Source: Bufo bufo (taxonomy: Eukaryota > Chordata > Amphibia > Anura > Bufonidae). Taken from it: a DNA stretch of 64,000 nt. Location of the stretch: positions 309,369,466 through 309,433,465 of the forward strand of contig NC_053390.1 in the NCBI RefSeq assembly GCF_905171765.1. Direction: 5' to 3'. Below, piece after piece: positions 21,826-32,258 of this stretch (position 1 is the stretch's first letter; every line of letters begins with the position of its first letter). Position numbers and translations under genes: made by a program. A model generated the notes under the pieces. The model made no database searches and had not been told where the DNA came from. It worked only from the letters and a program-made list of their open reading frames with translations.

Positions 21826-22338
21826 TTTCTCATCTCTGTGGGGTGTCCGGACGAGTGCACCACACAAACTGCTCCCAACAAAACAGCATGTGGGAGGAAG
21901 TAGTTGTTGCTTTCCTTCTCAAGAGACTTCACAGCTCACAGAAAACTCAGGGGCCGTCACAGTTGTTAGGTAAGAGCTGATGACGGGGAAGGAGGGATGG
22001 AGCAAGGTGAAAATGAATAGCTTCATTGCCTTTGGGAAAGTTGCTCTGGCGCCCTCTTCAGGAATGCAGGGCAATGCACCCTGTTTTGCCACACTTTTTT
22101 CACAACCCTAAGGCAGGCCCTGCTTTCAGCTCCTGCAGTGCATCCTGGTCAGTAGTCACCCTTGTATTTTCACTATCTGTGGACCAGCTGAGCAGGGGGC
22201 CCGGTGCAAATCATTCAGTATGGTAGCGCTGCAGTGCAGGGATTCAATTGTACAGTCATATGGGTCCAGCAGGCAGTAGATTCGGGCCTAGGACAAAACA
22301 TCCAGGGCCGAAGCCCTTTTTTTTTACTTATGCTAGGA
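21826..22338. other. Unclassified non-coding stretch
   Basis: No recognised gene or repeat. Confidence 0.4.
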
Positions 22339-22814
22339 TGTATCCCCAGTGGCGTTGCTACAGCTGATATCATCCGGTGCGGTAGAAAATGGTGTCACCC
22401 CCCTCGGGATGAGTCACGTAGGGGACGTCCATCAAGCTCCGCCCTGCCGCCGCAGCGCCGCTAAAATCCCTTCACGTCCTTTACTGAGCCTGCCGACCGT
22501 CAGAAGAGGTATCGGGAGATGGGGGGGAGGGGGGGTTTGGATAGTAAACAGACCGCTGACGTGGAGGGGGGGCTAAGAAGACAGATCGCCGACGAGGGAG
22601 GTCAGGGGTGGGATTAAAAATTTTAAGAACAGGTACCCTACTGAACGGCGGACGCACGGCGTCACGACACATACACCATATATATCCAACACACATACAC
22701 ATAAATACACCATATACATGGTACACATACATAAATACACTATATATACAGCCCCAATGAATATGGCCCAAATCTCTAAGTCCCCCCCCCCCTCCCCCCG
22801 CATTTTGCTGTACT

Positions 22815-22945
22815 TGATATACAGCAGCACGTACCTCTCACATCCAGGACCTCCCAGGTGACGTCTCCTCCAATGTAGATCTTCTCTGTCATCATCTTCT
22901 CCATTTGGTCCAGACACTTCTTTCAGCCGCTCCTCGTCTCTGCAT
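22815..22945 (-). repeat. Exon-like dispersed module, copy 2 (best preserved)
   Basis: On the minus strand there is a possible splice acceptor (CACACTATGCAG, ending about 22943), about 105 nt open in frame (DEERLKEVSGPNGEDDDRED), and a strong donor (GAG|GTACGTG near 22833). The block recurs in three other places, so it behaves as part of a transposon family. It could be a captured gene exon or a decayed transposon exon; I cannot decide which. Confidence 0.5.
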
Positions 22946-23129
22946 AGTGTGACACACAGACATCTTAGTGTCCTCACTTTTCTATCATCATCCACGAACC
23001 TGCAGTCCTCACAGTGTTATCCTGCTGCTCATTGTGCCTCGGCCCCAATACCACAAATACTATCCTAAAGAAATAATAGTTCCCCCTAGTAATAGTGCTC
23101 CTCCTTGTCCCACCAATAGTAATTCCCTT

Positions 23130-23600
23130 CTAGAATGCCGTCATTAGTAATACTGCCCCCTACACTGCCCCACATTAAGTAATATGCCCCCTACACTGCC
23201 CCACATTAAGTAATATGCCCCCCACAATGCCCCATATTATGTAATTTGCCCCCACACTGCCTCACATTATGTAATTTGCCCCCCCACTGCCCCATATTAT
23301 GTAATTTGCCCCCACACTGCCCCACATTAAGTAATTTGCCCCCACACTGCCCCACATTAAGTAATTTGCCCCCACATTATGTTATTCACCCCCCACACTG
23401 CCCTCCATTATGTAATTTGCCCCCCCACTAAGTAATTTGCCCCCACACTAAGTAATTTTACCCTCACACTGCCCTCCATTATGCAGTTTACCTGCCACAC
23501 TGCCCCTAATAACTAATTTGCCCCCCAAACTAAGTAAATTTGCCCCCACACAAGTTAATTTTGCCCCCAGACTGCCCTCCATTATGTAGTCCCCCCCCCC
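23130..23600. repeat. Minisatellite, about 26-31-bp units
   Basis: Units such as GCCCCACATTAAGTAATTTG followed by CCCCCACACT repeat some 15 times with variable deletions. The short protein it could encode is an artefact. Confidence 0.85.
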
Positions 23601-23935
23601 GTACTTGTGACGCTGATCCTGTACAGTCTGTACTTGCTGGCTGCGCGAGTATGAGTTCAGTTAAGTTCAGTGTCTTTGGCGTGTAATCCCATGAGACCCA
23701 CCGCGGGACTGCGCGCCGAAGTGACTGAACTCATGCCCGCGCAGCCGGCAAGTAGAGGATCAGATCAGCTACACAAGTACAAGGGGGCAGGTGCTAGTGG
23801 TGTTGGGAACTTGGGTCCGGCGGGTGACACCCCATCAGACTGGTGTCACCCGATGCGGCCTGCACCCCCCTCACAACGCCACTGTGTATCCCCTATATAA
23901 AAATGACTGAAATTGAAATGGGACTTAACCTCTTA

Positions 23936-24600
23936 CGGATACAGAGGTTAATCAGCAGGCACCCTGGGACAATGCCGAGGGGGGTTCTGTGACCCCCCAT
24001 ATCGGCGATCAATGCAAACCGCAGGTCAATTCAGACCTGCGGTTTGCAGCGCTTTCGGAAGTTTCTGATCCCCGCGGTCCGTGCCCGCGGGGATCAGAAA
24101 CTTCAAAATGACCAACATTTTAGAATTTCCAGGATGGCTGAGAGGTTAGCAAGCAGAGTGTCAGCACATTGCGGACACTCTGCTTGAAACGGCTGACATC
24201 TGTGCTGTGATGTCAGCCGTTTAACCATTTCCATGCCACGGTCCGTAGGGACCGCTGTATGGAAGGGGTTAACAGGGAGGGAGCTCCCTCCCTTTCCCAT
24301 CGGGGGCTGCTGTGCATTTTCAGCCCCCGATTCTTGACGGGATCACAGAGGGAGGGGGCCCCATCACCTGCTGCTCTGTTGTGGCAGTGGGTGATGGTTA
24401 CCATGGCAACAGGATGCCTTCACAGGCTTCTGGCTTTCCATGGTGCTCATCAGACTTCTGCTAAAGGCAGAAGTCTGATCAGACTAAGTGTAAAGTGAAA
24501 ATACAGTACAGTACACTATATAGTGTACTGTACTGTATTATACGGGTGATGGGGAGGGAGGGGTCCCCCTCACTCTGTGATCCCGTCAAAGGGGGAAAAA
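23936..24600 (+). mobile_element. Hairpin-chain TTAA element (family C), 5' partial copy
   Basis: Parallels 62912-63800 in order: GCAGGTCAATTCAGACCTGC, the GATCCCCGCGG hairpin, the paired AACGGCTGACA and TGTCAGCCGTT, GGTCCGTAGGGACC, CAGACTTCTG...CAGAAGTCTG and CAGTACAGTACAC with its inverse. Nearly the whole 660 bp can be partitioned into consecutive short hairpins. The left terminus (TTAACCTCTTACGG at 23936) is a decayed TTAACCCCTTAAGG end. The right part is missing. Confidence 0.75.
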
Positions 24601-25335
24601 GAAAAAATAGTCTGTATTGACGTTTTTTTATTCAATATGACAAATGTCATATATCACGTAAACAAAATTAATGAAAGGCACTTACTAATGTATTGTGATT
24701 GTCTATATTGCTTCCTTTGCTGGCTTGATTCAATTTTCAATCACATTATACACTGCTCATATCCAGGCGTCATGAATTGCAGATTCATCAGTGGAGGTCG
24801 TGCTTGCACACCATAGGAAAAAGTGTCAGCCTCTCTGGTGGTTGGGACCGTGGGAATACTTACAGAAACACTTAAGAAAATATGAAAACAGACTATTTTT
24901 TCTTTTTTCATTTTCCCAAAAACAAAAATAATAAATATATCAGGGGGAGAAAACAGAACTGGATCGCACATCCACAATGCTATGCTTTGATCTAAATAAA
25001 CTCGCTACTCAGCACCATATTGAAGTGTACAGCCCCCATACTACATGCTGTACAAGAGGCATTAGTGTACATTTTGATCGAAAAGCATAAGCCCACTCAC
25101 CACACCAAGGTCGCCTCTTTGAGTGGGAACTACTCTGACAAAAAGGCGCAGCACAATGCGTGACAAAGTGGCACTTCCCTAGTAGGCGGCGGGACCCAGG
25201 AGTCAAACAAAGAAATGTGTCAGCCTCTCTGGTGGTTGGGACCGTGGGAATACTTACAGAAACACTTAAGAAAATATGAAAAACAGGCTATTTTTTTCAT
25301 TCTTCATTTTCCCAAAAACAAAAAATTATAAAAAT
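24600..25335. repeat. T2-like MITE half with duplicated 108-bp segment
   Basis: 24655-24850 matches the left half of the MITE at 51066-51527 (CACTTACTAATGTATTGTGA, GTGCTTGCACACCATAGG). A segment starting GTGTCAGCCTCTCTGGTGG occurs at 24823-24930 and again at 25217-25330, with only a few differences. The 286 bp between the copies are unrelated. No ORF. Confidence 0.6.
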
Positions 25336-26671
25336 GACATAAAATGTCTCACTTATTACAAAAAACAAAAAAAACGCAGACATTATCTAAATGACCAAAT
25401 AGGAAAAGAAAAGTTATGGCATTTAAAGACACATGTACTAAATAATTGGAAGATGTGTCAGTTAGGGGAGAGGGGGAGGGTAAATGGTCTTGAATTAGTC
25501 AATAATTATTGTCATTTACTTAGAGAAGATTAAAAACTAAAGAAAACTGCATTTCTCTGTAAGCAGAAGGAGCTGTTCCCTGACTATAAACTTCAAGCAC
25601 ATTTGGCCACAGGACAGCAGAACCATCTTTCTACCAATAGTTTTCAATGCTGATTTGTGTAGTAACATGCCTAGAGATGCGTGTCTGCCCTGTCGCCCTC
25701 ATCCAAGACTCCAGAATCATAATTAGGCTTTCCTTCACAAAGATTCAGTTCACTGCATAGCCCCGTACCTAAATCCCAGGCTTGATGGGGCCCAACCTTG
25801 GCACCTAACACAGGGGCCCACTCCCTGCCAGCATTCCATCCTCTTACTCAGTGTCTCACAACTGATAGGTGTTACACGCTGCAGTTCGTTCTTCCTGACT
25901 AGCAAAAGAAACTGGCATCAGAACGTTGTATTTGTGCCTGGAATTCCCGTTCTTCTGGAGTAGCAAGGAAACCTGGCATCAGGACATTATATTAGTGCTT
26001 GGGACTCCCCTCTAAGAGCTAAAACTGAGAGCTGCTTTGTATGAGCATCCCTGACTCAGTCAGACTTAGGTCACCCTTCTATTACAGGGACAGCCATTCA
26101 TCTGAAATGAAATACCTGGCTGGATGTGGATGGTCGAGGCTGTTTTCTGGAGATGTTAAGAGAACATCAGCTAATGACTCCAGCGGCCTCATTTTCAGTG
26201 AACAAGGAGTGAAGGAGTGACAGCTCCTTTAACTTAGGGGTTTGCTACGAGGTCTGAAATAATTTAGGGTTCTGGTCAGAGGTTAGAATAAATTTTCTGG
26301 CTTGGTTTGGGTCTGAATTAATTCAGAGGTCAGGTCTGGGGTCTCAATTACATATACAGCAAGCTGTAATGCACAGTGTGCTCTGACTGCTTTTTCCTGC
26401 TTCCAGTACATCAACTTCAGTACCTGAATGTTCACTTGTCACCTTATATGTATAATCCACAATTGATATTGACACAATATAATGTTATTCAGTTCACCTA
26501 CGGTATGTGGTTCCAATGTTATGGCTGATCGGTGTGTAATGTACTGTGCACCGCAGTTGGGCAGCCATATAGCAGAGCAAGTTTTCATTGCAACTTTAAT
26601 TCTGATGCCCTTTCCATAGGTTAGGCCATCAGTGCTTGATTTCTTGGAGTCTGCCATGTCCCCTTCATAGT
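25336..26671. other. Unclassified non-coding stretch
   Basis: No exon, repeat or RNA gene that I can support. Mostly unique-looking sequence to the left of the gypsy insertion. Confidence 0.4.
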
Positions 26672-26676
26672 ATACA

Positions 26677-27336
26677 TATCACGGTCGGCGTGACTATCAC
26701 ATACGTGACGCAGAGGGAGGGAACAAGGAAGGCCCTGCCCAAGTGAGAGGGAAGGTGGTGACCCCTGACTCACCTAGCGGCTGGCACCTGGCTGCCCTGA
26801 CGTCCCTAGACGGGTTCCTCACCCGTACGCCGATCACGTGCCTAAAGCCCTGGCTTTCCCTAAGCTGAGCCCTAGATAGTGAACAGGGCGGTGGGAACAC
26901 TAGTCCGCACCACTAGCTCTAAAGGAAAACACCAAGGGAAGGACAGACAATACAAACTCAACATATAATCCCAGGTGGGCGACAACAGGAGACAACAAGA
27001 AGCCCAACAGGGATCCGGAGGGTAGCACTCTGGAACGACAACCAGGATTCACAACTCCAGTGGGTCAGTATAGATGTCCAGGCAGGAAGCTCTATAATTG
27101 GCAACTAGAGAAGTGTGAGGGGAGAATATAAGGAGGTTGGGAGTGGCAGACAAGAAACAGCTGAGGAGGAGAAGCTACGGATCCCTGATTGAGACAAAAA
27201 GGACAGCAAGGCAAACACAGAAAACAATCACTAAGAAACAACGTGATCTTTAGATATAGAGCGCGCAGCCACCCGCTGCGACCTCCTGACCCCGGGTATA
27301 ACGGAGTCAGACGTGGCTCTTGATACCCTCGTGACA
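26677..27336 (-). repeat. 3' LTR of the gypsy element, 660 bp
   Basis: Plus-strand borders TATCACGGTC and CTCGTGACA; in element sense TGTCACGAG ... GACCGTGATA. The end of pol (27231-27336) runs into it. It differs from the 5' LTR at CATACGTGACGC and CTATAATTGG. Confidence 0.95.
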
Positions 27337-30300
27337 GTACCCCCCCTTTCACGAGGGGCCTCCGGACACTCAGGACCAGGTCTCTCCGGATGAGAGGTAT
27401 GGAAAGCCTGAATTAACCTGTTGGCGTTTACCTCTGACGCTGGAACCCACATTCTTTCCTCGGGACCGTAACCCCTCCAATGCACCAGATACTGAAGAGA
27501 GCGGCGGACCCGACGAGAATCAACAATTCTGGCTATTTGAAACTCCAGATTACCATCCACAATAACAGGAGGAGGTGGCAGTGGTGATGGTTCTAGAGGT
27601 GGAACATACTTCTTGAGTAACGATTTATGGAAGACGTTATGGATCTTAAAAGTCTGAGGTAGCTCCAGGCGAAAAGCCACAGGGTTAATAACGGCTACTA
27701 TTTTATAAGGACCAATGAACCTAGGGCCCAGTTTCCAAGAGGGAACCTTCAACTTAATATTCCTAGTAGACAACCACACATAGTCATTCACTCCTAGGTC
27801 CGGACCTGGCGACCGTTTCTTATCGGCCATGCATTTATATTTACCACTCATCTTTTTCAAGTTAACTTGCACCTTCTGCCATACCGATGAAAGAGATGCA
27901 GAAAACCTTTCCTCTTTGGGAACCCCAGAAGACCCCCCCTCTTTGAAAGTACAAAATTGGGGATGAAAACCGTATGCACCAAGGAATGGTGACTTGCCAG
28001 TGGACTCCTGATAATGATTATTTATGGCAAACTCAGCTAACGGTAAATATGATGACCACAACTCTTGGTTTTCAGACACAAAACACCTTAAATATGTTTC
28101 TAGGTTTTGGTTGGTACGCTCAGTCTGTCCATTCGACTGAGGATGGAAAGCTGAGGAAAAGGACAAGTGTACCCCCAAATGGGAACAAAAAGCTTTCCAA
28201 AACTTAGAAATAAACTGGGTTCCCCGATCCGAAACCACATCGGAAGGGACCCCGTGAAGCTTCACGATTTCACTGATAAACACCTGAGCAAGAGTTTTAG
28301 CATTAGGAAGTGCGGGTAGCGCAATAAAGTGTACCATTTTGCTAAACCTGTCTACTACTACCAAAATAACTGTTTTACCCGCAGACAATGGTAAGTCAGT
28401 GATGAAATCCATTGACAGATGTGTCCATGGCCTATTGGGGATAAAAAGTGGCAATAAAGACCCTGCTGGACGTGTATGAGAGACTTTCGCGCGTGCACAA
28501 GTAGAGCAAGTAGACACGAAATCCATTACATCCTGACGCAACCTTGGCCACCAAAAACGACGAGATAATAGCTCCAAGGTTGCTTTACTACCCGGGTGCC
28601 CAGCAAGTGCCGAATTATGATGTTCTTTTAATAATTCAAGACGCAGGTTTAACGGTACAAACAATTTCTCTGAGGGGCAAGAGGCCGGGGCGTCCCCCTG
28701 GGCCTCTAACACCTTTCCCTCTAGAACAGAGTGTACAGCAGAGACAACCACTCCTCTTTGTAAAATAGGTACCGGATCACTAACATTACCCCCTCCAGGG
28801 AAACTACGAGATAACGCGTCTGCCTTGGTATTTTTTGCCCCAGGACGATAGGTGATTACAAAGTTAAATCTGGTAAAGAATAGCGACCACCTAGCTTGTC
28901 TAGGGGTGAGACGCTTAGCCGATTCTAGGTACAGAAGGTTTTTGTGATCCGTAATCACCGTGACGGGGTGGATTGCTCCCTCTAAGAAGTGACGCCACTC
29001 TTCAAGCGCCAGTTTAATCGCCAACAGTTCCCTATTTCCAACATCATAGTTCTTCTCTGCAGAAGATAATTTTTTTGAAAAGAAATCGCAAGGGCGCCAT
29101 TTGCCAGGAGACGGACCCTGAGACAATACAGCCCCCACTCCCACCTCTGACGCATCTACCTCAACAATAAAAGGCTGGGAGACATCAGGTTGAATTAGAA
29201 CAGGTGCCGAGGTAAACCTCTCTTTTAGAGAGGAAAATGCATTTTTTGCGGCATCAGACCATTTGGAAAAATCAGTCCCCTTCCTAGTCATGTCGGTAAG
29301 GGGTTTAACGATCACTGAATAATTTTTAATGAACTTTCTATAGAAATTTGCGAAACCCAAAAACCGTTGTAGGGCTTTAAGGTTCTCAGGAAGATCCCAA
29401 TCTAAAATTGCCTGGACCTTCCCAGGATCCATACGGAAACCTGAAGCAGATAATAGATATCCCAGGAACTGTATTTCCTGAACGGCGAAGACACATTTTT
29501 CAATTTTTGCATATAATTTATTCGTCCATAGGACCTGCAGTACTTGCCTGACATGCACCTCATGTGTTTTCAGATCAGCCGAATAAATTAAGATATCATC
29601 TAGGTATATGACTACAAACCTGCCGATGAGATGACTAAAAATATCATTAACGAAATGTTGGAAGACAGCGGGGGCATTGGTCAGACCGAAAGGCATAACT
29701 AGATTTTCATAATGCCCCTCAGGGGTGTTAAAAGCTGTCTTCCACTCATCCCCTTCCCTGATACGAATCAGATTGTAGGCCCCCCTAAGATCAAGTTTGG
29801 AGAACCACCTAGCACCCGCAATCTGATTAAAAAGGTCAGGAATGAGAGGAAGAGGGTATGGGTCTCGGATGGTTATCTGGTTTAGCTCACGGAAATCTAG
29901 GCAAGGACGCAGGCCCCCATCTTTCTTTTTAACAAAGAAAAACCCTGCAGCCACGGGTGAAGAAGAGGGTCTGATGTGTCCCTTAGCCAGACTCTCGGAG
30001 ATATAATCTTTCATGGCTTGTCTCTCGGGACCCGAAAGATTATACAACCTGGACTTGGGTAATTTTGCACCGGGAATCAGGTTAACCGGGCAATCATAAG
30101 GACGATGAGGTGGTAGCTTCTGACAACCCTTTTCAGAAAAAACGTCCTCAAAGTCCGAAATAAATGTAGGTAGGGAAGCTATGGAGGCGATTAAGCAATT
30201 GTTATTTAAGCAATTCTCTCTGCAATGCTCACTCCACTCCAATATCTCCCTGGCCTGCCAATCCACCACTGGATTGTGCGCTACCAACCAGGGGAGACCC

Positions 30301-30584
30301 AATACCACAGGAGAGGGAAGGCCCTCCAGAACGTAACATGAAAGACACTCATTATGGTGGTCCCCTACCCGAAGGTGTAAATTATGAACGATGTGGGTGA
30401 GGTTTCTCTGAGACAGAGGAGCCGAATCTATAGCGAATACGGGAATAGGTCTCTGCAGCGTGCAGAGAGACAAACCCATAGTGCGGGCAAAATGGGCATC
30501 TATCAAATTTACCCCTGCTCCACTGTCTAGAAAAAAAGAAATAGACTCCGTCTTAACACCAAAAACAATAACCGCTGGTAACAC
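27231..30584 (-). CDS. pol: Gypsy pol polyprotein: PR-RT-RNaseH-IN-chromodomain
   Basis: One open frame of 1,117 codons. Retropepsin site D20-S-G; reverse transcriptase from about 165 to 345 with YLDD at 327-330; RNase H about 470-595 (VEVDASE, D477); integrase zinc finger H656/H663/C693/C696 and catalytic D726, D786, E822 (35 residues between the last two); GPY-type motif near 958; chromodomain at about 1013-1065 (IARIVDSRRVRRSLQYLVHW), which would target insertion through histone marks. All catalytic residues I looked for are present. The first ATG is at 30584, but the frame is open further upstream (about 30645), so the true N-terminus is probably set by processing or frameshift from gag. 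The stop lies inside the 3' LTR. Codon use and the open length argue for a young copy. Confidence 0.95.
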   Translation of the reverse strand: MLPAVIVFGVKTESISFFLDSGAGVNLIDAHFARTMGLSLCTLQRPIPVFAIDSAPLSQRNLTHIVHNLHLRVGDHHNECLSCYVLEGLPSPVVLGLPWLVAHNPVVDWQAREILEWSEHCRENCLNNNCLIASIASLPTFISDFEDVFSEKGCQKLPPHRPYDCPVNLIPGAKLPKSRLYNLSGPERQAMKDYISESLAKGHIRPSSSPVAAGFFFVKKKDGGLRPCLDFRELNQITIRDPYPLPLIPDLFNQIAGARWFSKLDLRGAYNLIRIREGDEWKTAFNTPEGHYENLVMPFGLTNAPAVFQHFVNDIFSHLIGRFVVIYLDDILIYSADLKTHEVHVRQVLQVLWTNKLYAKIEKCVFAVQEIQFLGYLLSASGFRMDPGKVQAILDWDLPENLKALQRFLGFANFYRKFIKNYSVIVKPLTDMTRKGTDFSKWSDAAKNAFSSLKERFTSAPVLIQPDVSQPFIVEVDASEVGVGAVLSQGPSPGKWRPCDFFSKKLSSAEKNYDVGNRELLAIKLALEEWRHFLEGAIHPVTVITDHKNLLYLESAKRLTPRQARWSLFFTRFNFVITYRPGAKNTKADALSRSFPGGGNVSDPVPILQRGVVVSAVHSVLEGKVLEAQGDAPASCPSEKLFVPLNLRLELLKEHHNSALAGHPGSKATLELLSRRFWWPRLRQDVMDFVSTCSTCARAKVSHTRPAGSLLPLFIPNRPWTHLSMDFITDLPLSAGKTVILVVVDRFSKMVHFIALPALPNAKTLAQVFISEIVKLHGVPSDVVSDRGTQFISKFWKAFCSHLGVHLSFSSAFHPQSNGQTERTNQNLETYLRCFVSENQELWSSYLPLAEFAINNHYQESTGKSPFLGAYGFHPQFCTFKEGGSSGVPKEERFSASLSSVWQKVQVNLKKMSGKYKCMADKKRSPGPDLGVNDYVWLSTRNIKLKVPSWKLGPRFIGPYKIVAVINPVAFRLELPQTFKIHNVFHKSLLKKYVPPLEPSPLPPPPVIVDGNLEFQIARIVDSRRVRRSLQYLVHWRGYGPEERMWVPASEVNANRLIQAFHTSHPERPGPECPEAPRERGGTVTRVSRATSDSVIPGVRRSQRVAARSISKDHVVS

Positions 30585-30810
30585 AAATTGAGATGTTCGT
30601 ATGGAGGAAACGTATACCCCCCGGCTGACATCCTCCGCACAGCCTGGGGTTAGTAGTTTTCCGACGGTCTTTTGTTTTTGAGAAAAGAGGGACAGACATT
30701 AATGAAATGACCCTTCCCCCCACAGAAAAAACAAGCCCCCCCCCCTGCGGCGAACCTCGGGAGGACGGACCTGACGAGAAGTTCCGCCTAGCTGAATAGG
30801 CTCATCTAAG
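30585..30810 (-). other. Gag-pol junction with CCHC zinc knuckle
   Basis: On the minus strand a CX2CX4HX4C knuckle (CFFCGGKGHFINVC, about 30690-30735) lies just after a run of ten G (plus-strand C at 30736-30745). The knuckle is in a different frame from both the end of the gag frame and the start of pol. Whether this is the element's normal layout with programmed shifts or a broken copy cannot be told from one sequence. Confidence 0.7.
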
Positions 30811-31545
30811 TCAGTACAGATTAATTTGTGTTTGGTGAGAGGTAACCAATTGCTCAGGAATTTTCGATCTCTCCCTAAGACGCCTATCTATTCTGATATA
30901 GAGGGACATAACAGCATCAAGGGAAAGGGGGGTCTCATACAGCGCCAGTGCATCCTTAACCCTTTCAGATAACCCAGAGCAGAACTGACTCCTGAGAGCT
31001 GGGTCGTTCCACTGAGTATCCGTAGCCCACCTACGGAACTCTGAGCAATATTCCTCTGCTGACCGATCTCCCTGTAGGAGTCTCCGTAACTTCGACTCAG
31101 CCAGGGCGACTCGGTCAGGGTCATCATATATGAGACCCAAAGCCCCAAAAAATCCCTCCACTGACCGGAGAGCCTGGGAACCAGGGGGTAACGAGAACGC
31201 CCAGGATTGTGGGTCCCCCTGAAGCAGGGAAATGACAATCCCTACCCGCTGTTCTTCATTACCTGAGGAGTAAGGGCGCAACTTAAAGTATAATTTGCAG
31301 GCCTCACGGAACGTCGCAAATTTGTCCCTTCCCCCAGAAAATCTGTCAGGAAGAACAACCTTGGGTTCTGTAACTACCTGGTTACCCATAGCAACCGCTG
31401 GGGGTGCGGTCTGCTGCATTTGCTGCTGTTGTTGGAGGACAGACGACTTCAATCCTGCCACCTCCAAAGACAGGCCTTGAAGCTGTTTTGCCAAGGCAGC
31501 AATAGGATCCATATTGGATTCTAAGTAGAGAAAAAAAAACAACAA
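30811..31545 (-). CDS. gag: Gypsy gag (capsid) protein
   Basis: 244 codons from the first ATG, but the first residues derive from the A/T-rich leader. The start at 31512 (MDPIAALAKQLQGL) is more plausible and gives 233 residues. A short heptad/Gln-rich stretch (residues about 35-50) precedes a retrotransposon-gag-type capsid domain (LPDRFSGGRDKFATFREACK ... SWAFSLPPGS ... AEEYCSEFRRWATDTQW), which builds the particle around the RNA. The frame ends before the zinc knuckle. A length near 240 is slightly short for gypsy gag, consistent with the knuckle being in another frame. Confidence 0.9.
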   Translation of the reverse strand: MLFFFLYLESNMDPIAALAKQLQGLSLEVAGLKSSVLQQQQQMQQTAPPAVAMGNQVVTEPKVVLPDRFSGGRDKFATFREACKLYFKLRPYSSGNEEQRVGIVISLLQGDPQSWAFSLPPGSQALRSVEGFFGALGLIYDDPDRVALAESKLRRLLQGDRSAEEYCSEFRRWATDTQWNDPALRSQFCSGLSERVKDALALYETPLSLDAVMSLYIRIDRRLRERSKIPEQLVTSHQTQINLY

Positions 31546-31593
31546 AAAAAAAATATTTTTTTTTTTTTCTCAAAAAGTAAAGGCCAGTTATAA

Positions 31594-32253
31594 TATCACG
31601 GTCGGCGTGACTATCACATACATGATGCAGAGGGAGGGAACAAGGAAGGCCCTGCCCAAGTGAGAGGGAAGGTGGTGACCCCTGACTCACCTAGCGGCTG
31701 GCACCTGGCTGCCCTGACGTCCCTAGACGGGTTCCTCACCCGTACGCCGATCACGTGCCTAAAGCCCTGGCTTTCCCTAAGCTGAGCCCTAGATAGTGAA
31801 CAGGGCGGTGGGAACACTAGTCCGCACCACTAGCTCTAAAGGAAAACACCAAGGGAAGGACAGACAATACAAACTCAACATATAATCCCAGGTGGGCGAC
31901 AACAGGAGACAACAAGAAGCCCAACAGGGATCCGGAGGGTAGCACTCTGGAACGACAACCAGGATTCACAACTCCAGTGGGTCAGTATAGATGTCCAGGC
32001 AGGAAGCTCTATAACTGGCAACTAGAGAAGTGTGAGGGGAGAATATAAGGAGGTTGGGAGTGGCAGACAAGAAACAGCTGAGGAGGAGAAGCTACGGATC
32101 CCTGATTGAGACAAAAAGGACAGCAAGGCAAACACAGAAAACAATCACTAAGAAACAACGTGATCTTTAGATATAGAGCGCGCAGCCACCCGCTGCGACC
32201 TCCTGACCCCGGGTATAACGGAGTCAGACGTGGCTCTTGATACCCTCGTGACA
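31594..32253 (-). repeat. 5' LTR of the gypsy element, 660 bp
   Basis: Same length as the 3' LTR and nearly identical. In element sense transcription would start here and read leftward. Just downstream (minus strand, about 31570-31590) is TGGCCTTTACTTTTTGAG, a possible primer binding site beginning TGG; I cannot name the tRNA. Confidence 0.92.
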
Positions 32254-32258
32254 ATACA

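Larger units (their letters stand above)
22347..23884. mobile_element. hAT non-autonomous element, 1,538 bp, exact 8-bp TSD
   Basis: Starts CAGTGGCGTTGCTACAG and ends CACAACGCCACTG, flanked by an exact TGTATCCC duplication (22339-22346 and 23885-23892). The 8-bp duplication and CAG...CTG ends define the hAT superfamily. The interior contains the exon-like module (22815-22945) and a minisatellite (23130-23600). No transposase. Confidence 0.88.
26677..32253 (-). mobile_element. Ty3/gypsy LTR retrotransposon with chromodomain, near-intact
   Basis: 5,577 bp on the minus strand, flanked by an exact 5-bp duplication ATACA (26672-26676 and 32254-32258). Two LTRs of 660 bp each differ at about three positions by my reading, so the insertion is recent. 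Gag lies upstream of pol, with order protease, reverse transcriptase, RNase H, integrase, chromodomain, as in chromoviruses (Metaviridae). A polypurine tract (AAAGGGGGGG on the minus strand, about 27341-27350) precedes the 3' LTR. Pol is a single open frame. The gag-pol junction (30585-30810) is not in one frame, which may be a natural translational shift or decay. Confidence 0.95.

Noticed and set aside
25009..25216. Possible tRNA-like or SINE-like insert
   Set aside because: I could not find A and B boxes or a cloverleaf. Left as an unclassified insert.
27974..28768. Plus-strand open frames inside the gypsy element
   Set aside because: They overlap the intact pol gene on the other strand and show no domain.
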